From: Drosophila miranda
Lineage: Eukaryota; Arthropoda; Insecta; Diptera; Drosophilidae
Assembly (NCBI RefSeq): GCF_003369915.1
Contig: NW_022881614.1
Coordinates: 10,127,001 to 10,191,000, forward strand
Direction: 5' to 3'
Length of the DNA stretch: 64,000 nt
This document shows, piece by piece, positions 11,175-23,240 of the stretch. The translations under genes and the position numbers were made by a program. Position 1 is the stretch's first letter, and each line of letters begins with the position of its first letter. Below the pieces are notes generated by a model. The model searched no databases and was not told where the DNA came from. It saw only the letters and a list, made by a program, of their open reading frames with translations.

Positions 11175-14100
11175 GTAAGTTTTGCACCGGGAACAAACAT
11201 CTATGGGGGGGTCTTCCAATTACGTTTTTCTGTGCAAAATCGATTTTTCAATTTGAAAATGGCTCATTCGCCGCTCTTTTATTTCTCTCTCCCTCTCTCT
11301 CTCTGTCTCTCTCCCTCTCTTTCTGGTTTTTGTGGTTCGGGCCCAGTCATTGCATTACTCGCCCTTTTAGGCCTTTAATTAATTGCATTAACTTTGGGCC
11401 GAACTTTTCAAGGGGTGGTGTTTGGGATGGGGGATGGGTTGAAAAGTGCTTGCCATGAAAAACACACTACATTGTGTATCGGATGAACTGCAAGAACTTC
11501 TTCTGCTGTACCCATGAGAACCGTACGCCCCTACCCCAGTGCTTCTCGCAATACCACAAATGCTCGATATTCTCGGGTAATGACTCCTTTTAACCAAACA
11601 AAGGCAAAACAAATGTTTGAGGAGGACCAAATAAAGGCAGAACCAGACAGGATAACGAAACAACTGACCTGCGACAAAGGCAAGGCAGCCGTCAAGAGAA
11701 ACATTCGGAGACAGCAGCAGCGTCTGAATGTTACCTGCCCTCGAACGATGCATGGATGGATGGATGGATGGATGGTAGGACCAAAGTTCAATGTACGCCT
11801 GCGCAAATACAGTTCACAATGGGCTTGGCGCAACGCAGCTGCCTGCAGGAGGAAGGGGAATGTCAGAGACGTTGTGATTTTTTCCGCACATCCTTCTTGA
11901 CGGTAACCAGAAGCCCCAAGCGGAAATCTCAAAATGTTGTTACAGTTATTGTTCCGTTCCGCCTTTCGTCTGAAACTTTTATGTAATCTCTCACTCCGTT
12001 CCGTTCCGCGATCGGAATCAGGATCGGGTGTAAAGTCCTGTGCCTGTCCTGTGCGTGTGATACCGGTTTCTGTCCCTCCGACACAAGTTGTTCAGAATGC
12101 AATTTGAAACTTTTCCCTCTTTTGGGGTCTGCCATGGATTGGGGGGAGCAATCGTCGTCCCCTCTTCATGTATGTCCTATCCCTATCCCTATACGGGTTC
12201 TGGTATTGGGTTACAGCTGTGAGAGAATGTGTTTGGAAAGCTGTTCCTTCGTGGACGTTGAAGTTTTTTATGCTGGTTTGGGCTGTTTTTTTGGGGGCAA
12301 AGAAACGAAGAGAGAGGCAGAATTTGGATCATGCAGATGATGCTGGAGCAGCTGCCATTAGGGCCTGCATCGTTGGCATCGTTGTAGGTCCAATAAAACT
12401 CTCGGAATCCTAGCCATTCTCCCACACACACATAGAGCAGAGTCAGACAATCAATCGAATTGGGGGCCACATTCGAAGGCAGATGCCAGGTCTAGTCCAT
12501 ATATGTGGCACATGCCACAAGAGAGGACCCAAAGGACTCACGTTGAGAAGGAAGGCCAGGCCAGGACAGATGTTACAGCCGGACCCCGACCGCCGATACG
12601 AAGTAATCAATGCAACAGCAGGCAAAACGGGCAGACCGTGCCTCATGATCCCTACTGTCTCGTGTTCAGCCTTGTGCTCTGCTGTTCCCGGGCAACGGGC
12701 TGCAACGGCCGGCTGCAACTCAAAGTTAGACATCGCTGCACACGTATTTTCACTGCATTTACAGCCAACATCTGTCGTTACAGTCCTCGGGTGCTAAGTC
12801 CTAGACAGCTGCTCTCACTCACTCGTTTGTTCTTTCCGAGCAAGAGGGGATCTGACTGGCTGGCTGCCCGCTCGAATAAGTACTGTGCGTGCAGGTGTGG
12901 CACTGCATTGGGGCATTCCACACTGCTCTCCTTCCGGCTTCTGCCGAGCCTACCCACTCGACGACGCACTCGACGATTGGGGGATGGATGGCCAAAAGTC
13001 AGCTGCAATGTTTGCGCAATGTTTATAAACAAAAAGTGTGTGCGGCAGAGTAACCCTTAGACATGTCTGGGGATATTTTTGGAATCACCACCGATTCTGA
13101 CAGAGACATGGCCCGAGCCAGAGTCAGAGCCAAGGCCGGAGCAACCACCGACCTACATATTGGCGCACTGGCACTCTGGGCCACATGGCGCACGGGGTGG
13201 TTCCGCTCACACGCAGAGCACTGGCTCTGGTTCTGTTCTGTGGCCTTCTGTAGGTGCAAGGACGTTGGGAAAACCCCCCAAAAGAAGAAGTAAACAAATG
13301 GAAAGCAACCCCAGCACACAGCCAGACTGTCTCTCGCACCGACCGCATCCGCTCTCCTGGTCTTCGGTCTCTGGTCTCCGGTCTCCGTTCATGTGTTTTA
13401 ACCCACCACCTTACATGATGTACTGGTGGCGTGTGCCGGTGCCTGTGCCGGCATGTCATCCATCCACACAACAACTTCGTCCATTTTAGGGGTTTTCACA
13501 AAAAAAAAAATAAAATAATACGCAACCAAAAACCAAAACAGAGCAGGGATTCAGTGGATTCGGTGGTAGTTAGAGCAAGGAGCGTCCGTCCGCGCGCTCC
13601 CATTCATAAAACATAAACATACCCCCGTAGAAGCGGCGCTTATGAGCACTCACTCGCATTGTTTGCCCACACCGACCACGGTGACGATTACGATTACGAC
13701 CTGGACTAGGATTACGACTACGGCCATGGTAGGTGGTGTTTTCGCCGCAGATCCCATCCGGCAATTCGGGAAGTCCCGTGCAAGTCAGGTGCACGGACAA
13801 CTCTCAACAACGGGACGAAGTTGTAACAAGTTGGTAGCTCAACAGGTTGAGGATTCTCTTGGCTGGGTGGGTGCTTCGGGCCGATTGAGGATTGTAAGAG
13901 GGTATGTGTAATTAATACAAGTGTGGGGTTACGTTATGGCATTGACCCAATCAGATATCCGAATATGGAACGGAATGCCTTTGCTCCTAGCTCTTTGAAG
14001 GGTTGAATGTCGTGTCCTTAACTTTAACTTTAGATGATGATGTTGTGCAGGGTTAGGATCTGATTGGAGCATTCCTGGCACAGAATTTAAGGGAAAATAT

Positions 14101-15903
14101 GGGAATACATTTTGAAGCTCTATTGATCATTGCTTCCTACTTTCATGGGTTCAAGATTGCGATGACAGATTGCTTTCGAAAGGAATTGAGAAAAAATAAG
14201 GAATATTGGAAGAGATTCCATACTGTGCTCTTCCTTAGAAATGGGATTTATCTTCTCAACTCTAAACAAATCTGAATTTCTTTTGTATCGAGCCAGATCT
14301 GGCCTTTGTGTGTCATTTTAATCAGAACTAGACCTTCTTTAAGACGTCGCTCGGTTTGAGCAAGTGGTAGTCATGGAGTGGCCTCGTCCTCGTTCTCGTT
14401 CTACATTTGCCCATCAGCAACAGATCTGAATCTGGAGCATTATGTTTGGAGGATACCAAGGAAAGCGAATCCGGCTCCTCTCGCTGCTGTTTCCTTTACT
14501 TTCATCCTGCGGGATGGGATGTCCAAGTGCAAGCCTCTTGAGCACGCGCCTACTGACAAGTTTACCGTTCTGTATATGTACTTTGATATAATTTTACCGC
14601 TTTGCTTTGCGCTTTTCAAAATGGCGACAATGGCTGACCAATAAAACTGGAAGGGGCAGGGGGGACGGGACGGACGCTGAGATGCGAAAAACGTTGAAAC
14701 CCAACCGAACAATGGCGGACGAGGCGGACGTCGTAAAAGAGAATTAATTAGATTGCGGCGGCAGCTGCTGGGCGTACGTACGGCAGCTGAGAGAGAACGG
14801 CAGCTAGAAAGAGACCAAACAACAGAAAACACTGAGCAAGAGAGAGAACTAAAGCCAGAGAATAATAGAGAGAGAGAGAGAGTGAGTAAGCCTGCAACTG
14901 TAAAGTTGTCATGCGCTTTGAACGTTGCCTCTTTTTTTGTCTGTCGTCATTTTTTCGTCATTCCTTTCCCTTTAACTTTAATACACAACAATAACAAAAA
15001 GTAATGGACGCTACGAGTATGAGGACACCCATACAGACACACACACACCCGAGTACACACGCATAGAGTGAACATAAAATGTAACGAACGCAAAAGCAAA
15101 AACAAAACAACGGAAAGCGTCAAGCGGCACCGCACAGGAACCAACGCAATGGCAGGAGGACAGAGACACAAAGAGAGGCACAGGACACAGGACATAGAAC
15201 AGGCAGAAACGAGGCAAAGGCAACGGCAAAGCCAAACAGTTGTGCAATTGAGATAAAGGACAACAAAAGGGAAACTTGAAAAAGGGGACGCGTGCTTTGC
15301 TTTTTGGTCGGGTCGATGTCGATGTCGACGCTGATGCACAGTGGTTGGCGTTCTATCGAAAATTGTAGAGTGCGTTAAATGGTGAAGCAATTTGTGGCTT
15401 CCAAAAAAACTCCAAATAAGAAATGTATAGATACATAATTGTATAAGAAGTAGTACCGATAAAATATGTTGCGCAATCGTTTGAGAAGTATGAAAAATTA
15501 TATACAAAAATTATGAAAATTAGAGAGTACAGATGTTAAGATGTATAGACTTTTCTACATAATTAAATATCATAAAATCACCAATAACCTTAAAAAATAC
15601 CCATAAAATAACTTTTTTTTTTGTTAATTTATGCGCACACTTTTTTCCCCACTGTGCCTAGTGTGCCTAGTCGTCACAAAAGGATATAAAACAACAACTG
15701 CAAAGCAGTCGCTGCGTCAGCGCCGGCTTCAAAGCAGGAGCAGCGGCAAGAGCAGGAACAAGAAAAAAAAGCATAAATAATCTTGTAGTTGTTGTCGCAG
15801 CTGAGGCGCAAGGCTCGAATTGAAATTTTATGAGAAATTGTATTAGAGAAATGCTTTGTGAAATCAGACGAGACACGGCCGAGCACACACACATTCACAT
15901 GCA
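11175..15903. other. Non-coding stretch, simple repeats
   Basis: I see no conserved coding sequence here. There is a CT-rich tract at about 11281-11322, a GGAT repeat at about 11753-11776, an ACGATT-type repeat near 13682-13718, GA-rich sequence near 14866-14884 and AT-rich DNA near 15480-15620. The open frames are short, overlap on both strands and have low complexity. It is probably intronic or intergenic DNA upstream of Kdm4B. Confidence 0.5.
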
Positions 15904-16422
15904 CGGACTAAAGGAGCGTTTGAGCGTTTTCCAAGTGCGGTTGTGTTTATCACGAGCTCCAAGTTTTCCGGCAAAAAAATACGCGCCACGCCTGGCAACT
16001 GAAAGGAAAGCTGTTAAGAGCAGGTCACTGAAGCACCGGTACGTACTGCGTATGAAATCCGCCCTCGCCGACAACCCGTTCTGTTGCAGGGGCATATCCA
16101 GTGCGCTCCGTGCAGGAGGGGGAGAGGGGTGAACTCTTGTTTGGCGCCTTCCGCTATACACATTGTTGGTGGAGTTGAAGCAAAACAATTTTCTCACTCA
16201 AATTTTTCTTTCTTTTTCTGTTTACGGTTCTCGCCGATCAGCAGCTGATCACTGAGCTGCCAGTTAGGTGATCGCGCAGGGTGGCAGCTCGGACGGTGTT
16301 GCCGGACAGCCTCGTACGGAACAGGGCTGCCGGAGTGCCGGAGCAGAGTTACGCGCCAAACGAAATTTGAAATTTCAAGTTAAAATCGACCCCAGAATTA
16401 ACTGGAACATCGAGCAAGAGGA

Positions 16423-16975
16423 ATGGAGGAGGACGAAAACCTGGCTTTCATGAAGGGCAGCAGGCTCGCCCGATCGCCGGCAGCTGCGTCAGCTCCAGGA
16501 GCAGAGTTACAGAGCATGGACCCGGACGCCCGGGAGACCCCTAAGAGGGTACGGGACCCAGCCAGCCCAGAGAGTTTGCAAAGAAAAACGCCGCCTAAAA
16601 AAAGTAAGGCCTGTCAGGAGGCAACCTGCCTCGAGTTGGGAAATATCTTGGATGAAGTCCATAGCAGAATGATGGATAAGAATACGCGCCACATCAACAT
16701 GGCGACGAGAAACATGTTCGTGCTAATGAAGGAGCTTCACACGAGCATCAATGAAGCAAGCCAAGCATCAGCAGCGGGCAGAAGCGTCAGGCAGGAAGGC
16801 CTCGACGCCGCAGTCCTGTGCTCAAAATGCTCACAGAGCACTAAGAGCATGAGCATGGACAAAGAGCAGCAGACAACGACAGTCTGGAAGAAGGATGCCG
16901 CGGCGCAAACGGAGCCGTGGCGTAGGCTAAGCCAGCCACTGGTGGATCCGGGTCCCCCCTCTCCCCCCACGCGCC
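16423..16975 (+). pseudogene. Non-LTR gag-like ORF1 remnant
   Basis: An open frame starting MEEDENLAFMKGSRLARSP has a basic Pro-rich N-terminus (TPKRVRDPASPESL, then TPPKKSK) and a helical segment (LGNILDEVHSRMMDK), as in ORF1 of R1-like elements. It lacks the CCHC knuckles expected at its C-terminus. Near 16980 the frame runs directly into sequence whose other frame reads VYTGSDHEAIVCTIGE, typical of the end of the ORF2 endonuclease, so a deletion joins the middle of ORF1 to the end of the endonuclease. Confidence 0.55.
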
Positions 16976-16981
16976 CAAGGC

Positions 16982-19104
16982 GTGTACACCGGAAGCGACC
17001 ACGAAGCCATAGTATGCACCATTGGCGAACGCCCCAGACCCAGCAGGTCAAGCGCGAGGAGCAAAGCCTACATCGTGGACACGCTCAACACCAGCGCTCT
17101 GGCCAGAAGCCTCCAGACGTGGGAGGCCATCGGCGACCAGCCAACCAGCTCGCCTTGCGAATGGAGGTGGCCTGTGACAGGAGCATGAGACAGCGGAAGC
17201 CATTCATGCGGCACCACGAGCCAATCGTGTGGTGGAACGCCGACATCGACAGGCTCCGGACAACGTGTCTAAGGGCCAGACGAGCTATGCAGAGAGCGCG
17301 ACGCACGACTCGGTTCGACACATCGCATGAGGAGTATGGGACCGCCAGGAAGGCACTGAAGCATGCAATTCGGAGCAGCAAGCGGGAATGCTTTCTCCAG
17401 CTCTGCGACACAGCGGAACAAGACCCCTGGGGCAGGGCTTACAAAATCGTTATGAAGAGGCTAAGTGCCGGGAGCAAGGCGCCAACGGACCCGGTTGGAA
17501 GCCGGTAGGAGCCTGCCCAGCAAAAAAGCCCCAGGCCCGGATGCAATCCCAAATAGGGCTTTAAAACTGGCATTGGCACTACAGCCATCCGCCTTCGCCG
17601 AGGTTTTCAATAAGTGTCTACTAGAAGGTACCTTCCCCGATAGGTGGAAGATTCAAAAGCTACTGCTGCTCAACAAGCCAGGGAAACCACCAGGTGAGCC
17701 TTCCTCGTACAGACCAATTTGTCTTCTGGACAACTCGGGGAAGGTATGCGAAAAGCTCATTGCACGTAGGCTCAGCCGTGCCATTGAAGATGCCGGCGGC
17801 TTGTCGCCCAACCAGTATGGCTTCCGGAAAGGCAGATCAACCCTGGATGCCATTGGCATAGTCACCAACATAGCGGAGAATGCAATAAGTGGGACTCGCT
17901 GGAGAGCGGGCCAAAAGCAGTACTGCCTGTTGGTTACCCTAGATATAAAAAACGCGTTCAACTCTGCGGACTGGGGTAAAACGATGGAAGCCCTACGGAG
18001 CCTACGGATCCCGGAATACGTCCTGAGAATAGGACAGCTACCTCAGCGAGATGGTGGCGAGACGAGACGAGCGAAGGGATAAGATCATATAGAGTAACTG
18101 CTGGAGTCCCGCAGGGGTCGGTGCTGGGGCCGCTCCTGTGGAATACGATGTATGATGGAGTTCTGCAACTGAACCTTCCCGAGGGCACGACGGTCGTGGG
18201 GTTTGCCTATGACGTCGCCATCGTAGTGGTAGCCAAGGACCTTGCAGCAGTTGAAGCAGCTGCAAACGGGGCAATCCGTGCCGTGGAGACGTGGCTCGCC
18301 CTAGCGGGATTACAGCTGGCGGCTCACAAGACCGAGGCTGTTCTGATTAGCAGCAGGAAGAAGGTGGAGACGGCCCGAGTGTCGGTCGGCGGACATGACA
18401 TTACATCGCAAAGGGCGCTTAAATACCTAGGAGTTATGCTGGACACTAGGCTTTCATTTAGAGAGCACTTGGAGTACGCCAACACAAAGGCCGCACAGAC
18501 TTGCCGAGCACTCTCGCGAATCCTGCTCAACACCAGGGGGCCAAAGCAAGCAAGGAGGAAGCTGATCACCAGCGTCGTCTCCTCTCAGCTCCTGTATGCT
18601 GCCGCAGTGTGGTCCAAAGCGACGAAGGTGCCGAGCTACATGCGAGGAGTCGAAGCAACGCACCGCTTATCTGCCTTCAGGATCGCCTGCGCGTTTAGAG
18701 CCATATCCGACGACGCAGCACTGGTCATCGCGGGACTAGTCCCAATAGCAGAGCAAGCGAGGGAAAGGGCCGAGGTGTACGAGCTATCTCGCAGGGACAC
18801 CCACAATCCTCCCACCGGAGTCGAGAGAGAATCACCCAGGCACGAGACCGTCAGGAGGTGGCAGATGAAGTGGGATTCCTCGACTAAAGGACGCTGGACC
18901 CACCGGCTTATTCCGGATATCAAGCTGTGGTTGGAGAGGAATCACGGACAGGTGGACTTCCACCTTACTCAGATGCTGAGCGGTCACGGATGCTTCAGAT
19001 CGTATCTGAAGCGGTTTGGTCACGAAACGGAGGACTGGTGCCCATCATGTGGTCGAGGTATCGTGGAGGACGCTCACCACGTCTTCTTTGAATGCGCCAG
19101 CTAG
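16982..19104 (+). pseudogene. Non-LTR ORF2 remnant: endonuclease end and reverse transcriptase
   Basis: This holds the C-terminal end of an endonuclease (GSDHEAIVCTI), then RT blocks: APGPDAIPNRALKLA, YRPICLLDNSGKVCEKLIA, TLDIKNAFNSADW and GVPQGSVLGPLLWN. The catalytic box reads GFAYDVAIVV at about 18210; the family has FADD, so one metal-binding Asp codon (GAT) appears as TAT. Frame changes near 17500 and 18060 break the protein further. The zinc-finger-like tail HxxC region ends at 19104. The product cannot be active. Confidence 0.75.
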
Positions 19105-19277
19105 AGGATGAGCTAGCCACCAGCATTAGCGTCGGAGGGATCGTGCCGCTCATGGTAGCGAATCCCAAGGCGTGGGATGCCACCACTAGGTTCGCCGCCA
19201 CTATAATGCGGGAACTACGGAGAGCAGAGAGGGAAAGGAAACTGTCGGAGGAGTAAGGAGGAACGGACTAAAGGAGC

Positions 19278-20357
19278 ACACGTGCGCGTGTGTTCGTGAG
19301 GTAGATGCACAAATGGGAAATGGGAATGTGGAAAAAGGGGACGCGCATAATGGCACTCTCTACGTGTGTTCTTTTGACGACGTCATCGCTGCTCCGGCTG
19401 CTCCTCTGCTGCTGCTGCTGCTGCTGCTGTTCCTCTGCTACTACCGCAGTTGTTGTTGGTTCCTGTTTTCGCTTTTTACCGTTCAGTCAATGACCACATT
19501 GTGTACACAAATGCAGCTCTCTGTGTGTGTGTGTGTGTGTGCGTGAATATGTATGTCCTGCCGGAAGTTGACGCCGCCGTCTGGTCATTCTCGCTGTTTT
19601 CGTCCAAGCTCTCGCTTCCATAAGCTCTCTACCTCTCCACCTCTCTCTCTCCTCTTCTCTCTCTGTCGGTTCGTTCCGCTTGAGCTACTTTTGAAAAACA
19701 AGTAATTTCAGTCTCGCAGGATCTGTGTGGCTCCCCTTCGCACTCTAACTCTCTCTTTCCCACTCTCACTCCCATAGCTGCGTTTCCCAATCGCTTTTTC
19801 TGGTTGTTTGTTGTATTCCTGCAGCGCAGTGTGGCCCATTCCTTTCATTCTGCGCACATGGGTCTCTCTTCTGGTCACGCTCTGATCCTGCCGTTCGCCC
19901 GCTCCCCCTCCTTCCACTCTTTCCATTCTCCCCCTCTCAGAATTTCGTACGCCGTTTCATTCATAATTGCTCCGTTCGGTCGGTTTCTTTCCCATTCGCC
20001 TTGTTTCATTTAAAAAAGTTCTTTATGGTCCGTCTGTTTTTTCTTTTTGTATGGTTTTTCTCTCCCCGGAACAGGGGGCCAAACTTGCAGCTCTGACGTA
20101 ATTACTGCAGTTTGAGTTATCCTTTCCAATCGCAGATGTGCTAATTTCCATGCTAAATACTTGGACAGATGCACACAGGGATCACAGTGGTAGAGCCCGT
20201 CTCCCTAAGGTTTTCACCTTTTTCCAATCTGATCATATGATAACAGAGCTTGTTTCTTGGCTGCATTTCTTATCAATGATCTGACGATGTACTAACTGAT
20301 CTTGCTTATGCGTTGTATTTTTTGTTTTATCTAATCATTTCCCAGATTACAAAGTTA
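19278..20357. other. Non-coding stretch with GT and GCT repeats
   Basis: There is a CTG/GCT run at about 19408-19436 and a GT run at 19519-19541. The rest is CT-rich and T-rich DNA with no conserved frame. I see no gene. Confidence 0.5.
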
Positions 20358-21089
20358 AACCAAAGACTATACAATACCAAGATGTTGCATGAGCGACCAA
20401 AAAGCTGTTCTATGGCGGGTCCTAACATTTGGACCCAAAAGGCACGAGGGAGCGCGCGGGGTTTCAATTCCCTTTTCGCCTGTACTTCGTCTCTACCGTT
20501 ACCCCGCTGCCCATCGGTTTCGTCTGTTCGGCAATGCCTTCACCAGCAACGAAATAATTCTGGACTCTCGAGCCTCAGCACCGTCGAAGCGGTGGTCGCG
20601 GATTGCCGATGTCTTTGGAGCGGCACAGTGGGACCTTTGACAGTCTCAGCTTGCTAAATTAGTTAGTGAATATGAGTTCAATAAATATTTGCACACTGAA
20701 AAAATGTTAAACTTTGAGTGCTTATATCTCCTAAACTAAAACTATCTTGAAAATTCGATTGGAAAATTCTCTATTAGATGCGTACATTAAATTTATCTAA
20801 AGCACTCATACAATTTTTTGACTATTTCGGCTGAGTCCCCACTGTGCCGCGCCAAAGACATCAGCGACCACGCTGCCCTACGGTTTCGGCACGCAGACAC
20901 TGACATGCTTTCACACCGACTCGACGCTGACCGAGGCATTGACGAAGCCGAGTAGCATTTCGGAGGCGAAGGTAGCGTAAAAGAGAATTGAAGTACTAGC
21001 CCCTCGCGCCCGTACCATGAAGCGTCAAACGAAAATTGAAAAAGCATTTGTTCCTCATGCAACATCTTGGTATTGTATAGTCTTTGGTT
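20358..21089 (+). mobile_element. 0.73-kb foldback element, copy 1 (complete)
   Basis: The ends are a perfect 36-base inverted repeat: 20358-20393 begins AACCAAAGACTATACAATAC and 21054-21089 is its reverse complement. The inverted relationship continues imperfectly inwards through both arms of about 280 bases. For example, GATGTCTTTGG, a base or two, then CGGCACAGTGGG at the inner left arm (20609-20633) mirrors the inner right arm at 20838-20861. A loop of about 200 AT-rich bases separates the arms. A flanking TAA on both sides is a possible 3-bp target duplication. A second copy lies inverted at 55169-55836. I do not recognise the family; no transposase is present. Confidence 0.75.
20389..20640 (+). 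CDS. 83-residue open frame inside foldback element
   Basis: The frame starts MSDQKAVLWRVLT inside the inverted repeat and ends FGAAQWDL at the edge of the loop. The second copy at 55556-55807 on the minus strand has the same start, stop and length, with only a few substitutions seen (for example F/L, K/R and Y/D). The paired right arm encodes a recognisably related but interrupted sequence. The few differences between copies that I see are amino-acid-changing, so there is no sign of selection on protein. It may be a fossil of a coding region captured in the arms. Function is unknown and it may not be translated. Confidence 0.3.
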   Translation: MSDQKAVLWRVLTFGPKRHEGARGVSIPFSPVLRLYRYPAAHRFRLFGNAFTSNEIILDSRASAPSKRWSRIADVFGAAQWDL

Positions 21090-22793
21090 AAACCCATCCA
21101 CTTAGAAAAAAATCACAAAAAAGATAATTGCATTACATCAGATACTGCAAGATCTATCTCTCAAGATCGCATACCTCCTAAAAAGAGATGTTAAAACTGA
21201 GTTTTCCGATGGCTGTTCTTTCAGTTTTATTTCTTGGATGTATTTTAAAAATATACAGACATCCAATGTCATGACATACGACACCTTTTCAAGTGCTCGG
21301 CATGGTCCACATCTCAAGTGGACTCCTACCGTTAGGAGGGCTACCCTTCTTTTACCTGCCTCTGATTTCCGATCCCCGAACTGTAAGTCCGAGATTATGC
21401 AGATCCTCGCAAAAAATATTATAGGGGTACGAGGCCCAGACAATCCGTAATGAGGACTAAGCCCCTTGCGATTTCTCTGCCTCGGCTTAGTCAGAGAGGC
21501 AGGATGAAACTAGAGATAGAGAGAGGATACAGAGAGAGACGGAGCGAAGGAGAGACCTAAGGGGGAGCCCAAGTGCGAGGCGAGAGCGTTTCCAATGGCG
21601 AATGAATTTTCCATTCGGCACGTCTCGTTTTCGCAATGAACAGCAAAGCAGTTTGCCAAAAGGAAAAAGAAAAATGCATTGTTTGACAGATGGATGTGGA
21701 TATGGATGTGGATGGAGGGACCAGTGAGCCCTCAGGGGACGGAGATGACTGCCAACTGCCGCTTTTCCACATTTTTCCTCTTCCATCCATTATCCTGCCA
21801 AACTTGTTTGCTCTCGCTCTGTCGCTGGATCTCTCTCCTGCCATCGCTATACCAATTTTCCTTTCAAATTATGCTTTACCAAAGCATTCGCATTAAAAGG
21901 ACAACGCTCTCCAGCTCCTGTGTGCTGTATTTGTGTGCGTGTATGTGGCTGCCTGCGTGAGCGAGTATCTGTGTGTGTGTGTGTGTGCGAGCGAGCGAGT
22001 TGTTCCATCGACGACTGCGTCGCCATCGTCCTGGCATCAGGCTGTGGTTCAGTTTTCTCTCGCAGCTCGAACAGCTCAGACATGCCGCTGGTCCGCGCTC
22101 GCCGTGTGTGTTTATAGTTCGCATATAAGAGCCATATACATAGCTATATATACATACAGGCCATACATACCCCCCGTCCCGCAAAATATCACACACAAAA
22201 ACGAAAGAAAGAAACCCGAGTCAAAGACTCTGGAAAACGCAAGACGACGCCATTTGATAACCAAATGTTGCAGGACAGCATTTACAAAAATTTTAAAACA
22301 ACAAAGCAAAACCAATCAATTCATCAGTTTGTTTAAACGAAAACTAAATAGAAATTGTGAAACCAAAAAGTTCTGTGAAAGAATAAAAAAAAAACAAGCA
22401 AATATAGAGATATTTTTTTATTTGCAAATGCAGATAAAATAATGTGCAATAAACTACGAATCATTATAGAGCAGTGAAACCACTGCTGCCTATTTGGACC
22501 ACCGCTCAGATACTTGAATTCTTTGCCAATTTGTTGGGATTTACACAGCGAGCGAAACGAAGGACCTCAGAAAAATAAACCATAAATAAAAAAAGAACGA
22601 AACGAACAAAACTCATCGAAGCACATCACAAGTGAGTTCTAAATTTCATCTTTCCATACAAACAACACACACACAGCTACTCCTGTAAACACACACACAC
22701 ACATATCCCAATCATCACTCGCCCCCTTTACTCGTTGATTTCTCCTCTCGCTCATTATGTTGTATAGCCCTCTGTGTATGCTGCCTGGTCCTC

Positions 22794-22824
<31 letters not shown>

Positions 22825-23240
22825 CCTTCTCTCTCTCTCTCTCTCTTTCTCTCTTTCCTGCTCCTGTGTCTACTCTGTTTCGTTCTCTCCATATGAATAC
22901 ACTAACGAACCCAACTAGCAAATAGGTTTGCGCACTCGTCATTATCCTTCGTCATCGTTCCCCCTCTCCTTTGCCCCTCCCCTTCCATTTCCCCTGCCCA
23001 TCGTTGCTGCTTCGTTCTCTTCTCCGTCGCTCTCTCTCTCTCTCCCACTCTCTCTCTCGCACACATCGAAGCCTGGTGGTACAGTTATCTGCGTGGCCCA
23101 AAATTGCGTAAATTTTCATCTAGTTCGCGCTGGGATGTCTCGCACGGCGTTGGTTGTCCTCGCTCCTTTTCTGACTGCTGCTGTTGCTGCAGAGCTTTCA
23201 ATCTGTTTATGTTGACAGTAAAATCGAAAAACGGAATTAA
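21090..23240. other. Non-coding stretch with CT and GT repeats
   Basis: A CT/TCTC tract at about 22788-22858 and GT/CA runs near 21968-21986 and 22668-22702 stand out. The short frames are low complexity. A donor-like CACAA|GTGAGTTC near 22629 follows an AT-rich, ATG-poor stretch and could be an alternative untranslated exon of the plus-strand locus, but this is weak. Confidence 0.4.

Larger units (their letters stand above)
15904..19277 (+). mobile_element. R1-clade-like non-LTR retrotransposon with 14-bp TSD
   Basis: A plus-strand non-LTR element is bounded by a perfect 14-base direct repeat, CGGACTAAAGGAGC, at 15904-15917 and 19264-19277, the usual sign of target-primed insertion. The body is 15918-19263 and has no poly(A) tail. 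A 5' leader, a gag-like frame, a stub of endonuclease, a reverse transcriptase and a C-terminal CCHC-type motif (WCPSCGRGIVEDAHHVFFEC) are visible. It is smaller than a full R1 element (over 5 kb), so internal sequence is lost. R1-clade assignment rests on the RT text, the absence of poly(A) and the 14-base TSD; LOA-type relatives are possible. Confidence 0.8.

Noticed and set aside
14947..15507. 186-codon minus-strand Leu/Cys/Val-rich frame that could look like a membrane protein
   Set aside because: It arises from CA/GT-rich and CT-rich simple sequence, with no conserved motif and no supporting splice structure.
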